From assembly GCA_959347315.1 (NCBI GenBank), contig OY365806.1, forward strand, positions 28,124,815 through 28,188,814: a stretch of 64,000 nucleotides of DNA, given 5' to 3'. The DNA comes from Bimastos eiseni (lineage: Eukaryota > Annelida > Clitellata > Crassiclitellata > Lumbricidae). Positions 11,114-22,215 of the stretch are shown piece after piece. Position numbers and translations under genes: made by a program. The notes beneath the pieces were generated by a model, which saw only the letters and a program-made list of their open reading frames with translations, was not told the origin of the DNA and searched no databases. Numbering within the stretch: position 1 is the first letter of the stretch; the number at the start of each line of letters is the position of its first letter.

Positions 11114-14100
11114 GTGAGAATGATTTATTCGCAATGTTATGTTGGAACAAAAGCCAGCGTTTATAAATTGAATCTGGTTTCAAAACAGGAATGATCTCAT
11201 ATCTGTGTAGGCCTGACTTTACTTAGTTCGGACGCGAAGATCCCAGGTCTATATTGGCCTATTCCGGAAGTGCAGAATGTGTTGCTTTTGGCAGTGAACC
11301 GTGACGAGTAATTTTACGCCTTAATCACGAGAGGGATTAGGTGGAGTAAAAGTTAAGTGATGAAGAACGTAGTCCAGATAATGAACACGCATGTCTGAGG
11401 ATCATTTGGCTCACAAGTCCACTGACCACTTGCCAAAAGCAGCGACATTATATATATATATATAAAGAATGTGGTGGCATTGACAATATATGCAAATGAT
11501 TGGCAGCTTTTGGCTGGTATTTGCATAAATTGTAAATGCCTCCTTATAGGGGAGCATGGGGAAGGTGGTAACATTTTGAGATCGCCAAACGCTTCCCCAT
11601 ATTTTTTCTCGGCTTCTAAGACGTATTCGTGCATGATTTGTGAGCAATCGGTCGAGCTGATAAAAAGTGTTTATGAAACATACATAGTTAGTTACATTCT
11701 TTTCTTCTCTATATGTACAGATGTTTGAGCGATATTAAAAGTTTGTAGTGGCTGAATGTTGAATAATTAAATAAGTAACAAAGTTGAGTCAAGTTCAGAC
11801 CAAGGTGGTTGATATTGGGTATTGCTGGTGTGGTTAGTTTGGCAGCTGAATATTTGCGAGAAAGAAATTTTAAAAGATCATAATTAGATTAAAAATTGCT
11901 TGCTAAATTAAACCAAATCATAATGGCTGCTAAATTCTTTTACTGACAGCGACGAAGGAAGATGCATCGGTTGAAAGAGTCTTGTCACCTCTGCCTCCCA
12001 TTCCGCCAATTAAAGATACCTCTGGAAATTCGGTTGAAAAGAAACTCTCAAAAAACACAGCTAATTCGTTATTCGTTACAACCGTTAAGACGGAATTGGA
12101 ACCAGAATCAAGTGTCATGTTTGAAATAGGACGAAAGATGATGCGCCTGTATTTGTGTGAGAACCACTCTTGCGAAGCATGCCTCGAAGACTTTCGTTAC
12201 ATTGAATTCAAGTATGAAGAGGATACTGGGAATGTGACACAGAAATTGCTGGAAATTGGATTCTTGGAACTCTTCCAACAAATACTGACACGGCTTCTAA
12301 GAAAACAGAAAGCAAAGGTAGACAACAAATTATCCTACGCCCGCATGTCTGCGACACTCTTCTCCAGCGGAACCGTAATCAATATGACTGACGTTTCTTC
12401 AGACGCTTGTCGGAAAGTTATTCAACTGAGGCTGCACACTGACATCATCAATTTACTCAAGAGTGATTATCTGGATCAGAAACAGATAGACCAAGGTCTG
12501 AGTTCTACACTGTGCGATTTCGTAGATATATTAATGACAGTCCTCTACAACGTCATCCAGACGATCACCGAGGCCAGGGAGTTGTACCGAGAACAGGGCA
12601 TCATAGATGTTCTCCAACGATTTCGAACTGGAACCACAAAGTCGTTGTCCTGTCTCGTACTCATGTTCCTAGCATGGGTGATCAATGATGAAGAAAACTC
12701 CATCCTCAATTCTAATGATGAGGCGTTCAGCTTCCTCAATGAGGAGCTCAAGTGCTCGCTTGAAGAAGGTCGTCACAGATCTGAGAGCGGATATAAGTCA
12801 ACCGAAATTCTGACGGCTATCAATAAATTGGTTGTGAGTGATGTGAACAAAGAACAATTTGTTAAATCTGGAATGTTGTCGAGTTATGTGTTGTTCCTCG
12901 ACCCTCAATTTGACGAAAGTGAGCAGTTTCTGGCCGTTCAAGGAATCTGGACCCTGGCCTTTAAGTATGCGGAAGAAATCAAATTGGAGAAATTATGTGT
13001 CGAAAGTGAGTTGTCATCTAGTTTGATATTAGAGACAACGGTATATAATGTTGTTGCATATATCACGCGTATTGGCAGAAGAGAAAGTCCCGAGAAAAAA
13101 AGCCTGCAGAATATTAATAATTCTTGCAATTTATTGTACAAAGAAGAAATAGCCTACAATATTATAGCCTAAATAGCCTAATATATATATATATACATTA
13201 CACCATAACTCAGTTAACGCTTTATTTTTGGATCGCGTCTGCAGGTGAAATCGTTGGCAGCCATTATTATATAGCTTTCTACCGTTGCAGAAAACATATG
13301 AACGACAAGACTATTAATCAGAATAAAAAATGGAATTTGAGTAGGTTAGCGTCATCATTTAATCAAGCAATGAGTGAGCTCGCGTAATTTTTTTAGTGGC
13401 AGAATAACAAGTTTTTTTTGTGCTGAATTCCGAAGGATTGGAGTTACTGCTGAAGACGAGCGAGCATGATCGAGTGAGAAGTGAAGTGAATGGAGCCCTA
13501 ATCACGCTCGGTGTAAACCAAGAAAATCCAACTCAGGCACCAAAGATTTCATCAAAAGAAGGTAATAGTTAAATAACAGGCAGAATGACAAAGAACGTAC
13601 TCTCTGGCATACTATAAGAAAGGCATTAAAAAACTGTACGGTGTTCCCTGAGGCTTAATGTAGGCCTACAGACATTCAGGCATCTTAGTTGAAAAATATG
13701 CATGCATGCCAACGCATAGATACACACACATACCGGTATACAGTAAATATGTATTTTCATGCAGTAATACACAGCAGATTCCGTTATTACGTGTGTATAT
13801 ATCGACCTAAGAGTAGACGACACAACAATGGCGATATTGAATTAAAACAGTTAAATTAATTGGATGTTCTGATGCGACATTTTTAGCTGCGGAGGATGAA
13901 GAGAAGGGGAAACGCATCTTCATCAGTTACCAACATTCATCAAAGGAAACCGTCCTCAAGATAAGAGATCGATTACGCGATCATGGATTTAGAGTCTGGA
14001 TGGACGTTGACGATATTTGTAAGTTCTTATCATCTTTCGGTTTTATCACCAACAAAGTTATGTGCATTAGGATCAATAGAGCAGCTCTCAGTTACGATTT

Positions 14101-17100
14101 TGTAGGGGATAATGTTTGATTGTTTCTTGTGGGGTTGTTTAATGCTATCTCATCTGAGGGCATCACCTCTCGCTTTGCAGAAGGGGGCGCCACTTACACT
14201 CAGATAAATCATCAGATTTCATTACAGAGATCCTTTGTTTGGACAATCAATTTCCATCTGATACAGTGGTGACAATTGTTTCCTTGTTGAGATATCTTAC
14301 AATGTACTTAAGTGCGTTGCATGAATGTTTATTAAAATTAAAAAAATGGGTTAAAACCGTTTATTTATTAGATTCGTGGATCAATGATTCTAATGTCACA
14401 ATTTGATTTTCTCAAAGGTGGATCAATAGCTGAAGACATATCTAATGGCATAGACACATCGTCCGTTGTACTCACCTGTCTGTCTCAGAGGTACTACGAA
14501 AGTCCTTACTGCAAGAAAGGTGAGTCACGCATATTTAGGTAAATTAATTTATAGGACCTAGTTAATAAGATTTTCTGTTGTTTTTAATTGTAAGCATATA
14601 ATCCGATTCTGTTGGAACAGTGCGTGGGTTCATTTATCCATGACCTTCGTAATAAATAAATATAGGACCACATACATTAATCTTTATACATAAATATTCC
14701 TACATAAATATTTATGTATACACTCAACAAAATTGGTAAGATAACGTTGAAATAATGCCTTCAATAAAATTGCCAATTCATTCATTCATTGCGAAAATTT
14801 ATTTTAGCGCCTCTTCAAGGCTACCACTCAAGAGCGCTAATGTACATGTAGCGCTGAAAATTATTACGCAATGTGTTGCGTTTGTGTTTGCAAGAGTGAA
14901 TATATTACACTGGTCAACAAGCATTTTGCTACTGGGATTCTGTCATCTGTTTCTTACTAAATTCGTGTGCTGATTCCAAATCCGAAGTCCGTTTTCGTCC
15001 ATCACGTCCAGTTTTTAAGTTATGAGGATGTTTATGTTTGCGCAATTGTAAATATAAATGCTGTAGTGAGTCGTCGGGTGATAGTGGTTGTTTAACATAA
15101 CATTGGGCACAACTTGTTGACTAATTCTAATTAAATAATTCTTTCAAGTTTCCTCCTTACAAAAGAACATCATACCCACTTCTTAGCCCTCAACAATTAT
15201 ATTATGAACAGAAGAAGTTGTGTTAATGACCTTGACAGTAGGCCTATTGTTGCTGTTATGCCTGTGGTAAATTCAATCCACCAGCGATAGAATCTTTCCC
15301 AAAGGCTCAAAACTGCATGCAAGCATTACTTTGGCTGTCAAGTCGTCGATTAGGATAAAGCATGGGGCCCTCATGTGTGCTGATCTATTTGCTATTCAGG
15401 ACGAACACAATGGTTGAATGTCAAACTGAAGAAGATGCCTTTTGCTGTACATATTATTGTGTAGCGTGAACCAACGAATCTCAAAGCTGTCTCACTTCTT
15501 CTTGGCTTATAGTTTCAATATACCAAATACAGGTTCTCGTGAATCTTGGGAACAGTCGTGATGATGCCAACCCAACCACTCTGGTCGAAAAGAAAATTGG
15601 CCTAAGCGAGACGATACCTCACCAGGTAGAAACAACGCGAGGCACATGCCGTTAGTAGACAGTCAGAAAGTCTTTCGTCCACCATGGGACTCATAAAGAA
15701 TTAAATGAAGGGAGTGGAATAATGGAACGGAATCTCAGAAATAAGTTTGGAATTGAGAAAAGTGAAGTCAAACTTTAACTGGATGTATTTGTCGGTCCCG
15801 AAATCCGTGAACTGATGCGCGACGATGAGTTCACAAGTAAGCTGAAGCCAGCTGAGTTAGCAGCTTGGGAAGCATTCATTCTCGTTGTCAAGCGCTTGCC
15901 TGACAATCATAGAGCAGAGAATTACGCTGAAATTGAAGAGAAAATGCTGACATCATATGAGTCTATGCTAGAATGTCACTGAAGATGCACTTTCTACATT
16001 CTCATCTCGATTTCATTCCACCCAATCTGACGATGTCAGTGTTAAGCATGGGAAAAGTTTCCATCAAGATATAAAGGTGATGGAAAGCAGATATCAGAGG
16101 AAATTAAATCCCAGCATGAGGGGAAACTGTTGTTGGTTCTTGCAACGAGTGATGGATGTGTCCTGTTTGTGCGGCGTGTTGATACCGGTTTTGACTCGGT
16201 TGTTAGCCGTATTCAGACCCGGAGTGCCTCTGAGTAGATATCTTGAAGGGGCGCTATATCAAATTTCAATTGATTTATTGATATTCTGCTTGCGCAGGGA
16301 TAGCTTTTTATTAAGCGAAAGTAGCCTACTACAATATAGTAGCAATTTATATTATAAATTGCATTAAATATATGAAATTAATGAATAAATTCCTATCACT
16401 TTGAGACTAAGGTAGTTAGAATTCGGATTTATCCATTTTGCAGAGGTAATCTATGCCGATGATAGTCAAAAGGAGATCATACCTCTGACGTTGGAGCCCA
16501 AGTACAAACCACACGGTTGGCTGAGTTTCCGCATGAGTGATAAGCTTAGGATTGATTTCTCACAGCCACAGTCCTTCGACGCATCGATCAGGGCTCTACT
16601 CCAAAGACTAAAGAAAAGTTTTGGTCAGAATGACTTTAATCTGGCAGTAAATAAAATTGTAAATTCTCAAGTAACACATTTTATATTATCTGTACACGTA
16701 TGTTCATTATAAGTTTCTCTACCTAAACATTTGATTCAAATTGTGTTTTCTATCTCTTTGGTTACTTTTATAACCAAATTAATATTGGATATGTGGAAGA
16801 AATTGGAATAATCTGTTAAATAAATGCAAACTTACTAGATACGGTAATTATGTCTCAAACGCATAATTAGGCCTAAATTTCCTGATGCATAATTTTATAG
16901 CCAAGTGAAAGGTCAATATGGTCTACCAGTTGTCATCTTTACGTTATTGAACTGCTGAATTTGATCGCATAGCATACAGAAACGTCTGTTACACTGATTT
17001 TGTAACTTGTAACTTGTAAGTTATTTTGCTATTCATTTGCAGACGAAGCAGACAGCGGAAGACGCAATGACCCGCCGAAGGTAGCAGCACCATCGAGCCA

Positions 17101-19830
17101 CGTGTCTACCGTTGATACAGATGCGAATGATAGTGACGACACCTGTGAGCCAGAGATGGTTCAAACGGAGATGTATTCTGTGAGCTACTCTACCTCGACG
17201 ATGGCTCGTGTCTTTACATGGACTAAAGCAGATGTCAGGGAGTGGCTCGAAAGGAACAACTTCCACCACCTTATGAAATGGTAGCACCATCGTAAAAATT
17301 AGCTTCTCTATTAATCCATCATTATCATCATATTTTTATTATATAATTTACCATATGTTACCTATGTGTTTATAGTCCTTTATATTTGAATTATCACGAC
17401 CTTATCGACTGTTTTAGACCGTCAAATGGATTATTTAAGTTAAGTTAATATCAAAATTTGGATACCTATGACACTCTTAATCGAGCAATGAACACTACTC
17501 CTATACCTTGCGTAGAATCTATTCGGTAGTGATATGTTGTTAATGCTGAACCGTAGCTGCTAATCCGTACGACGTGTCATACATAAGAAATTGTTCTGCC
17601 TTCGGCAGATTCTGAGAACCCTTCTGCAGCCCACCATGGATCACCAACACATCCATCGTGACTCCCTCGTCGTTGTCTGATGACCCGCTGACACTTGTCG
17701 TCTTATGTTGACCTGGCTCTGCAACGCTACCGTCTGTCTTCATCCGTGCGTTCTCATTGAATTTTGTGGAGTATCGGGCTGTGTATAACACCTCAGCTGG
17801 TGATCGCTGGAGAATTTTTCCTCCGCCCGGAAGACCAGGATCGGCCGAAATCTAGGAGGTACTGCTCGCTGTTGCAGGAGTCTAGTCTGATGCAGCACGT
17901 TGTCGAATGAACGCACGAACACGGATACACGGAGACTGGCCAGACAGCACTGCGATTAGAGACAATGTACGATCGCAGAGCTCAGGGTTGCCCAGTCTTC
18001 GCTGTCGGACATTGGTCTTGTGACAGTGACACTGATCATTCCTTCCGGTCCTGAAATCTCGATTCATGTCCTCCGACTCATCGGTGAATGGAAAAATCTG
18101 GATCGCGCTGCCCTTGCGTCGGCGATGAGGGATGAAGTTATTCGTGTAATGATATTTCATCTACGACTACCTCATCAATCTCGCACTGTACCAGTTTAAT
18201 CTCTATATGATCGCCTTGAGGTGCCAGCTTGATTCTTATCACCCGCTGGTCATAGAGCAGAATCGATCACTTACACCGTGGCCTGTCGAAGGGTGTTGAT
18301 ATCTGTGTCGAGAGAATAGCTCACCGGTTATCTCTGATCTATCCGACCAGGGTTTTGGATTCAAAATTTAAAGACTAGTAGTGCAAATACTAAGAAGCTA
18401 TCATTTCGCGCCACAATCGAGACCCTGTGAATGAGGCTGTCAACGGGTATCCGGGTACCCGACCGAAGCTGACTACCCGGGTAATCAAATCGGTTTTCGG
18501 GTACCCGACAATTTGTAAAAATGCGCGATTTTACCTGAACATATGCCAGAAATATTCCGTTGGTCATTATTGGCAGACTGCCCACGCAATGAAATCGATT
18601 CTCGGGTGCCCGACAATCCCTAAAATGCGCGATTTTCTACATTTCCTAACAAAATATCCGCGCGGTCGGGCACCCGGGTACCCGACCGCGCGGGTCGACA
18701 GGTACCCGGGTCACCATTTCAACGCTTTTTGACAGCCACATATAATGTAGCATATACAACTAAAATCATTGAGAAAATTGTGACCTGTCAAATAACACCT
18801 GCAGGTGAATCAGTCGGGTTTCATTAAGCACTATTCTACGGAGTCCCTCTTGATTCGTTACCTTTTCAATCGGATGCATATGATGCCACAAGTTACAAGT
18901 CTGGCTCTGTCTGAAGTCAGTGATACGGTTGATCACGTGATTCTGATCCAACGTCTATTATTTTCTTTTGACAGTTCTGGAATCTGCTTGTCTGTTTTTG
19001 CTCCTGTTTGAATGGGTGCCAGAGGAGTTACTGAGTAGGGACCTTGAGCAAGAAGTCCTTCGCACATAACTGTTGTGCAATATGACTGCAATTGCGCAAT
19101 TGAGGCGCGTCTGCACTTGTGAACTAATTGAATAAAGTTCAATATCAATTTACAGTTGTATTGTGACCGACTGATTCCCAACCATCACTACTGCCCCCAG
19201 AGTGTTGCTGGGGTAATCGTCTTCTTTGATTCGGACCTGTGAACTCACCAACACTGAGTCTCACACATTCTCTGCCCAAGTCTTTTGTTGAAAGATAAAA
19301 ACATGCTCTTCTTCTACTTATATTTATAGTCTGGAGTTCCGCGATTCCAAAACAGTGAGGTCTATATGTATATCAGGTTAGTTGTGTACAGTGTTATAAA
19401 GTATACCGACCCGAGTAAATGGAACCTGTGTCTCAACGCTACAGTCTTTGTGTATGGTCGCCATCATCATTAACCAGTCTTGATTAAAAAGTCCACGAGT
19501 TTAAGATACTGTCTAAGATGCGATTTGTGTGGATTGGATCTATGTTCTATACAGAAAAGTACGTGTTAATTAATTATTCGTTAGACGTTTATGGATTCAA
19601 ACTGCGCCTCTTGGGAAGTTTGAAGACTCGAGTCTTCGTATTCTCTTATCGCTTTGACCTGTATCTGCCTTTCATTTGTGCATAGGTTCGACGATTACGA
19701 TGGACAACTGTTGCTTGAGTTCCAGTATGTGCTTGAAAAATCTCCAGAGTTGGTGGCTCCGAGTTTCATCGCAGCTCATTCCGTCAAGGACTTTCTTCGG
19801 CTGATCATGGCCCTTAGATTACTACCTTGA
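11089..19830 (+). CDS. ARM-TIR-SAM protein, copy 2 (complete, 667 aa)
   Basis: Eight exons: 11089-11113, 11950-13005, 13436-13561, 13887-14018, 14418-14519, 16444-16623, 17043-17280 and 19686-19830. They total 2004 bases in one open frame and all junctions are in phase with GT-AG. Approximate layout: residues 1-8 leader (MADLAKQK); 9-400 helical ARM-like region (LLEIGFLELF, LKSDYLDQ, LYNVIQTITE, AINKLVVSD, GIWTLAF); 405-535 TIR (RIFISYQHSS, VWMDVDDICGGS, YYESPYCKKE); 536-600 acidic linker; 600-667 SAM (FTWTKADVREWL to LRLLP). SARM1 has the same parts in a different order (ARM-SAM-SAM-TIR), so autoinhibition by the ARM region, oligomerisation by SAM and NAD hydrolysis by TIR are reasonable inferences. 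None of this is shown by sequence alone. Copy 1 lies about 5 kb upstream in the same orientation. Confidence 0.9.
11471..11541. repeat. imperfect hairpin in copy 2 intron 1
   Basis: GGCATTGACAAT..ATGCAAAT near 11476-11500 is mirrored by ATTTGCATAAATTGTAAATG near 11518-11540, giving a stem of about 20 bp around a roughly 20-base loop. It follows a TA run at 11450-11464. It could be a MITE relic; no target duplication was checked out. Confidence 0.35.
11950..13005 (+). CDS. copy 2 exon 2: ARM-like helical region
   Basis: 1056 bases, open throughout, encoding about 352 residues rich in Leu-spaced helices. A Pro-rich start (LSPLPPIPPIKD) precedes a CENHSCEACLEDF cysteine cluster that copy 1 shares (CENHSCEECLDDF). 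The donor GTGAGT is at 13006. Reading through it would stop at 13170. Confidence 0.9.
13436..13561 (+). CDS. copy 2 exon 3: end of helical region
   Basis: 126 bases, phase 1 to 1, encoding LELLLKTSEHDRVRSEVNG and ALITLG. Same length and phase as the copy 1 exon at 2581. Confidence 0.8.
13887..14018 (+). CDS. copy 2 exon 4: TIR part 1
   Basis: 132 bases encoding EKGKRIFISYQHSSKETVL and FRVWMDVDDI. The first two thirds are nearly identical to copy 1 at the DNA level, much more so than the ARM exon, which may reflect gene conversion or strong constraint. Confidence 0.88.
14418..14519 (+). CDS. copy 2 exon 5: TIR part 2
   Basis: 102 bases encoding GGSIAEDISNGIDTSS, VLTCLSQRYYESPYCKK. It has a normal GT donor (GTGAGT) at 14520. 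The Glu codon is again split across this intron. Confidence 0.88.
15450..16190 (+). mobile_element. decayed repeat-borne ORF in copy 2 intron 5
   Basis: Translating across several frames gives, in order, NLKAVSLLLGL, QYTKY, FRPPWDS, LDVFVGPEIRELMRDDEF, ENYAEIEEKML, MSLKMHFLHSHLDF and FHQDIKVMESRYQ. I recall this word series from a widespread uncharacterised ORF family carried in many invertebrate genomes in multiple copies and probably transposon-associated. Stops and frameshifts interrupt it, so it is a relic. The family attribution is from memory. Confidence 0.5.
16199..16275 (+). repeat. dispersed tail repeat, CCTCTGAGTAG / GGGGCGCTATAT
   Basis: Near-identical to 37155-37205. It shares the words GCCTCTGAGTAGAT, TCTTGAAGGGGCGCTATATC and an AT-rich GATT-type end, as expected of a SINE or LINE 3' tail. 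Confidence 0.55.
16444..16623 (+). CDS. copy 2 exon 6: TIR part 3
   Basis: 180 bases starting with the AG of the Glu codon, then VIYADDSQKEIIPLTLEPKY, KLRIDFSQPQSF and LLQRLKKSF. Acceptor TTTTGCAG, donor G/GTCAGA. Confidence 0.88.
17043..17280 (+). CDS. copy 2 exon 7: acidic linker and SAM part 1
   Basis: 238 bases, phase 1 to 2. A linker with DTDANDSDDTCEPE is followed by FTWTKADVREWLERNNFHHL. The intron again splits a Trp codon. Confidence 0.88.
17540..18255 (-). other. GC-richer coding-like block in copy 2 intron 7, unidentified
   Basis: On the minus strand three consecutive open stretches occupy this block: about 18250-18125 (ILLYDQRVIRIKLAPQGDHI), 18160-17882, and 17791-17540 (DVLVIHGGLQKGSQNLPKAE). 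Composition is less AT-rich than the surrounding intron. They lie in different frames with stops between, so this looks like a decayed gene or retrocopy on the opposite strand. I do not recognise the family. Confidence 0.3.
18300..18380 (+). repeat. possible tRNA-derived SINE head
   Basis: TAGCTCACCGG resembles a pol III A box, and GGTTTTGGATTC about 40 bases later resembles a degenerate B box. No tail was defined. Confidence 0.3.
18428..18738. mobile_element. non-autonomous DNA element with GGGTACCCG palindromes
   Basis: GGCTGTCAA near 18431 and TTGACAGCC at 18731-18739 form short terminal inverted repeats. Between them are many copies of CGGGTACCCG and related words plus an internal repetition of AAATGCGCGATTTT. 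The layout suits a hAT-like MITE with subterminal transposase-binding words. No convincing 8-bp target duplication was seen. Confidence 0.5.
19686..19830 (+). CDS. copy 2 exon 8: SAM part 2 and stop
   Basis: 145 bases encoding FDDYDGQLLLEFQYVLEKS, VAPSFIAAHSVKDFL and LIMALRLLP, ending at TGA 19828-19830. It is separated from exon 7 by a 2.4 kb intron carrying the inserted elements at 17540-18740. In copy 1 this intron is only about 200 bases. Confidence 0.88.
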
Positions 19831-22105
19831 AAACCACGTTCACTAAGTCGATATTGGAGCATGTCTGGTCACCTAAGGCACAGAAGGCTACATCCAGATT
19901 ATAACTGCAATTATTTCATGTGATTGGTTCATGAAATCGTTTATCTTTTAGAGCTTCAGAGGCATTAGCGCAATTGTGTAATGTCAGTCGTATTTAAACT
20001 CTCAGGTGATCGATAATCTGCGGAGTGTAGGCAGTAGTGAGTGGTATTCCATTAATCTCCACCCTGGAAGGATCATTGATGATGACATTAGGGGAGATTT
20101 TGACATTGGGGTGGAGGACTATTGGAGGAACCTGGGATGTGTACATGTACGAATGCCCATTCGACATACGAGTATACGGGGGTGGTGAACAATTATATCT
20201 TTGGTATCAATTATAGGTTAGACTGTTTAACTTCCCTTTGTCAAACTTTTTAGGCAAATGACAATTACAGTAGTGTAGTATGACCTTTCTATAAGTAGAG
20301 CGATAAAGAGCAACGTAGCAAATATCATCAAAACAACAGCAGAATGATTTATTTTTACTTTAGGGCAGCTATATTATGGTCATGCCGTAGAATGCCACAT
20401 CAACTCTCTGGTTTAAGGTCATGCAAATCATGTATCATTCATTATATGAAAATGTTTATTGAAACGGTTCATTGATTAGAACATTTGAACACATTTATTT
20501 TTGAGCCGCCTGTCCCTAATGAACACGATTATTCACTATCCTTCTCCTCTCGTCTTGTTGTTCGTCTATCTGCTGTTCGTTACCAACTGTATCATATTCT
20601 TGTCTGCACAAAGAAACCCAATTGGATTTACGATGACCCGAAATGACTAGGCATTGTTGCAGGCTTTTACGCCATCCATGCTTCTAAGCATACGAGCGAA
20701 CGAGTCAATGAATTAAAAGTATTAGCTTGAACCGAATGAACCACGTCAGATGAAGTACACGGCAAGCTTAACCACTGACAATATTCGTAGAACGTTGGAT
20801 TTGTGGGGTTGCTATTTCGTTTTAGTACTATCAGCATAATTATGAAAGCAGATGACTAATTCTTTTCTTCGTCTTCTGATTTTTACGCTATGGTCTGTGT
20901 AGTCATTTGTATCACAGGGATGATAAGTGTAGCAGAAATTTTTACACGTCATCCACTCCTGTTCAACGGGTATTTTAAGCACGGTCCATAATATGCTTGT
21001 AATCGTAATCGTAATCACCACAAGAGTCTACATTTCTAAAGTGCAACTCTAAGACTAAACACTGGGTACCATCGTATCCAAAAGCTATGCGTGTTATCAG
21101 AGTCTGGTTGCAAGATGGTCCAGAGAGAGAAGTCAGCGCCGCTACGATTGTGGGGTTTGTTGAAGGTGAGACACCTTGCAAGGTGGAGGACTGGACAGAT
21201 TAGAGTAGAATTTGTTGAAGAGAGACTTGAAGGTGAAATGAAGAAAGTAGAAGAAAGTGAGGCAGGTGACGATTAGTGTGTGGCGGTATTTCATAGAGGA
21301 ACGGAGAATAATATTATGTTTAATTCATATAGGAAAGTTCGTTCCAGAGCGAGATGAATTGTGGAATATAGGTCGGTTGGAGAATAGGTCTATATAGTGT
21401 GTGCAGTGACTGAGGGACGAGAGACAGTCAGCTAACTTAGGTGGATGATCAGGTAGGAACGACAAGATGGTGAAGCGTTAGCGAACGTAATTTTGCTGAC
21501 AATGGATTTCAGTCTGAGTCATTTGAGTTTCTGACACGTGTAACCTTCTTCTGAAAGCTGATTGACTAGCTATGTACGTGTGACATCCTTGTTCAGTAGT
21601 CTAGCGAAACAATCTGTGAACCTCACTTTGCATTTTATTATGTTTACCTCTCTTCAAGAGCAACTTCTTTATGATATAGTTCAATTAAAAATTAACTACC
21701 GAATAGGCCTACTACCACATTTTATGAGCTACATATATAAGCCCCTATGCAAGCACATATAATTTGTTAGAGCAACTGATGGTATGCGCAATATTTTTGT
21801 GTAGTATTGTATCTATAAATTTATATAGCGCCTCTCGAAGAACTCATAAATCGGTGGCGCTCTATTTTGGCCTATGGGACATTCGCAAATGTTGGGTTCA
21901 GATTAACGTTAAGACTGCTGGTCAGTGTTGGATAGGAAGATACTTAGGCCTATGGTAGATATTTCAATGAACATTTGCAATTAGAAGCTTTGCATAATCG
22001 CTATTAACGGCATTTATATCTTAGAGTGCTTATGCAAGCGTTTTGAGAGCTCTAAAATACGCAATATATTGGTCGATTGACCTTTGCTCGTTATAATTCT
22101 TGATT
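19831..22105. other. intergenic, no gene supported
   Basis: Downstream of copy 2. Only short random-looking open frames were seen. A dispersed SINE-like scrap with GCGCCTCT words lies at about 21815-21870. Confidence 0.55.
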
Positions 22106-22109
22106 ATTC

Positions 22110-22190
22110 TATTTATGGGTGTCATTGGGATTCCCATTCGTCACGTTACCATTGACGACGCGGCAGGTGAGCGTGTATCATATTGCAAAA
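22110..22190 (+). promoter_or_regulatory. 5' leader of the Pro-rich gene, homologous to that of copy 2
   Basis: TCTATTTATGG, CATTGGGATTCCCATTCG and ACGTTACCATTGACGAC occur in the same order and spacing as upstream of 11089. The similarity continues through the 25-base exon and into the first bases of the intron (GTGAGAA..ATTTAT). Confidence 0.45.
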
Positions 22191-22215
22191 ATGGCAGACC
22201 CAGCAAACAAGAAAG
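22191..22215 (+). CDS. Pro-rich gene exon 1 (25 bases)
   Basis: Encodes MADPANKK plus one base. Donor GTGAGAAC. Homologous to 11089-11113. Confidence 0.65.

Noticed and set aside
11982..13172. 396-codon continuous frame as a single-exon gene
   Set aside because: It starts at TTG inside an exon, and its last 55 codons read into an intron past a GTGAGT donor conserved with copy 1. The spliced model fits the domain content.
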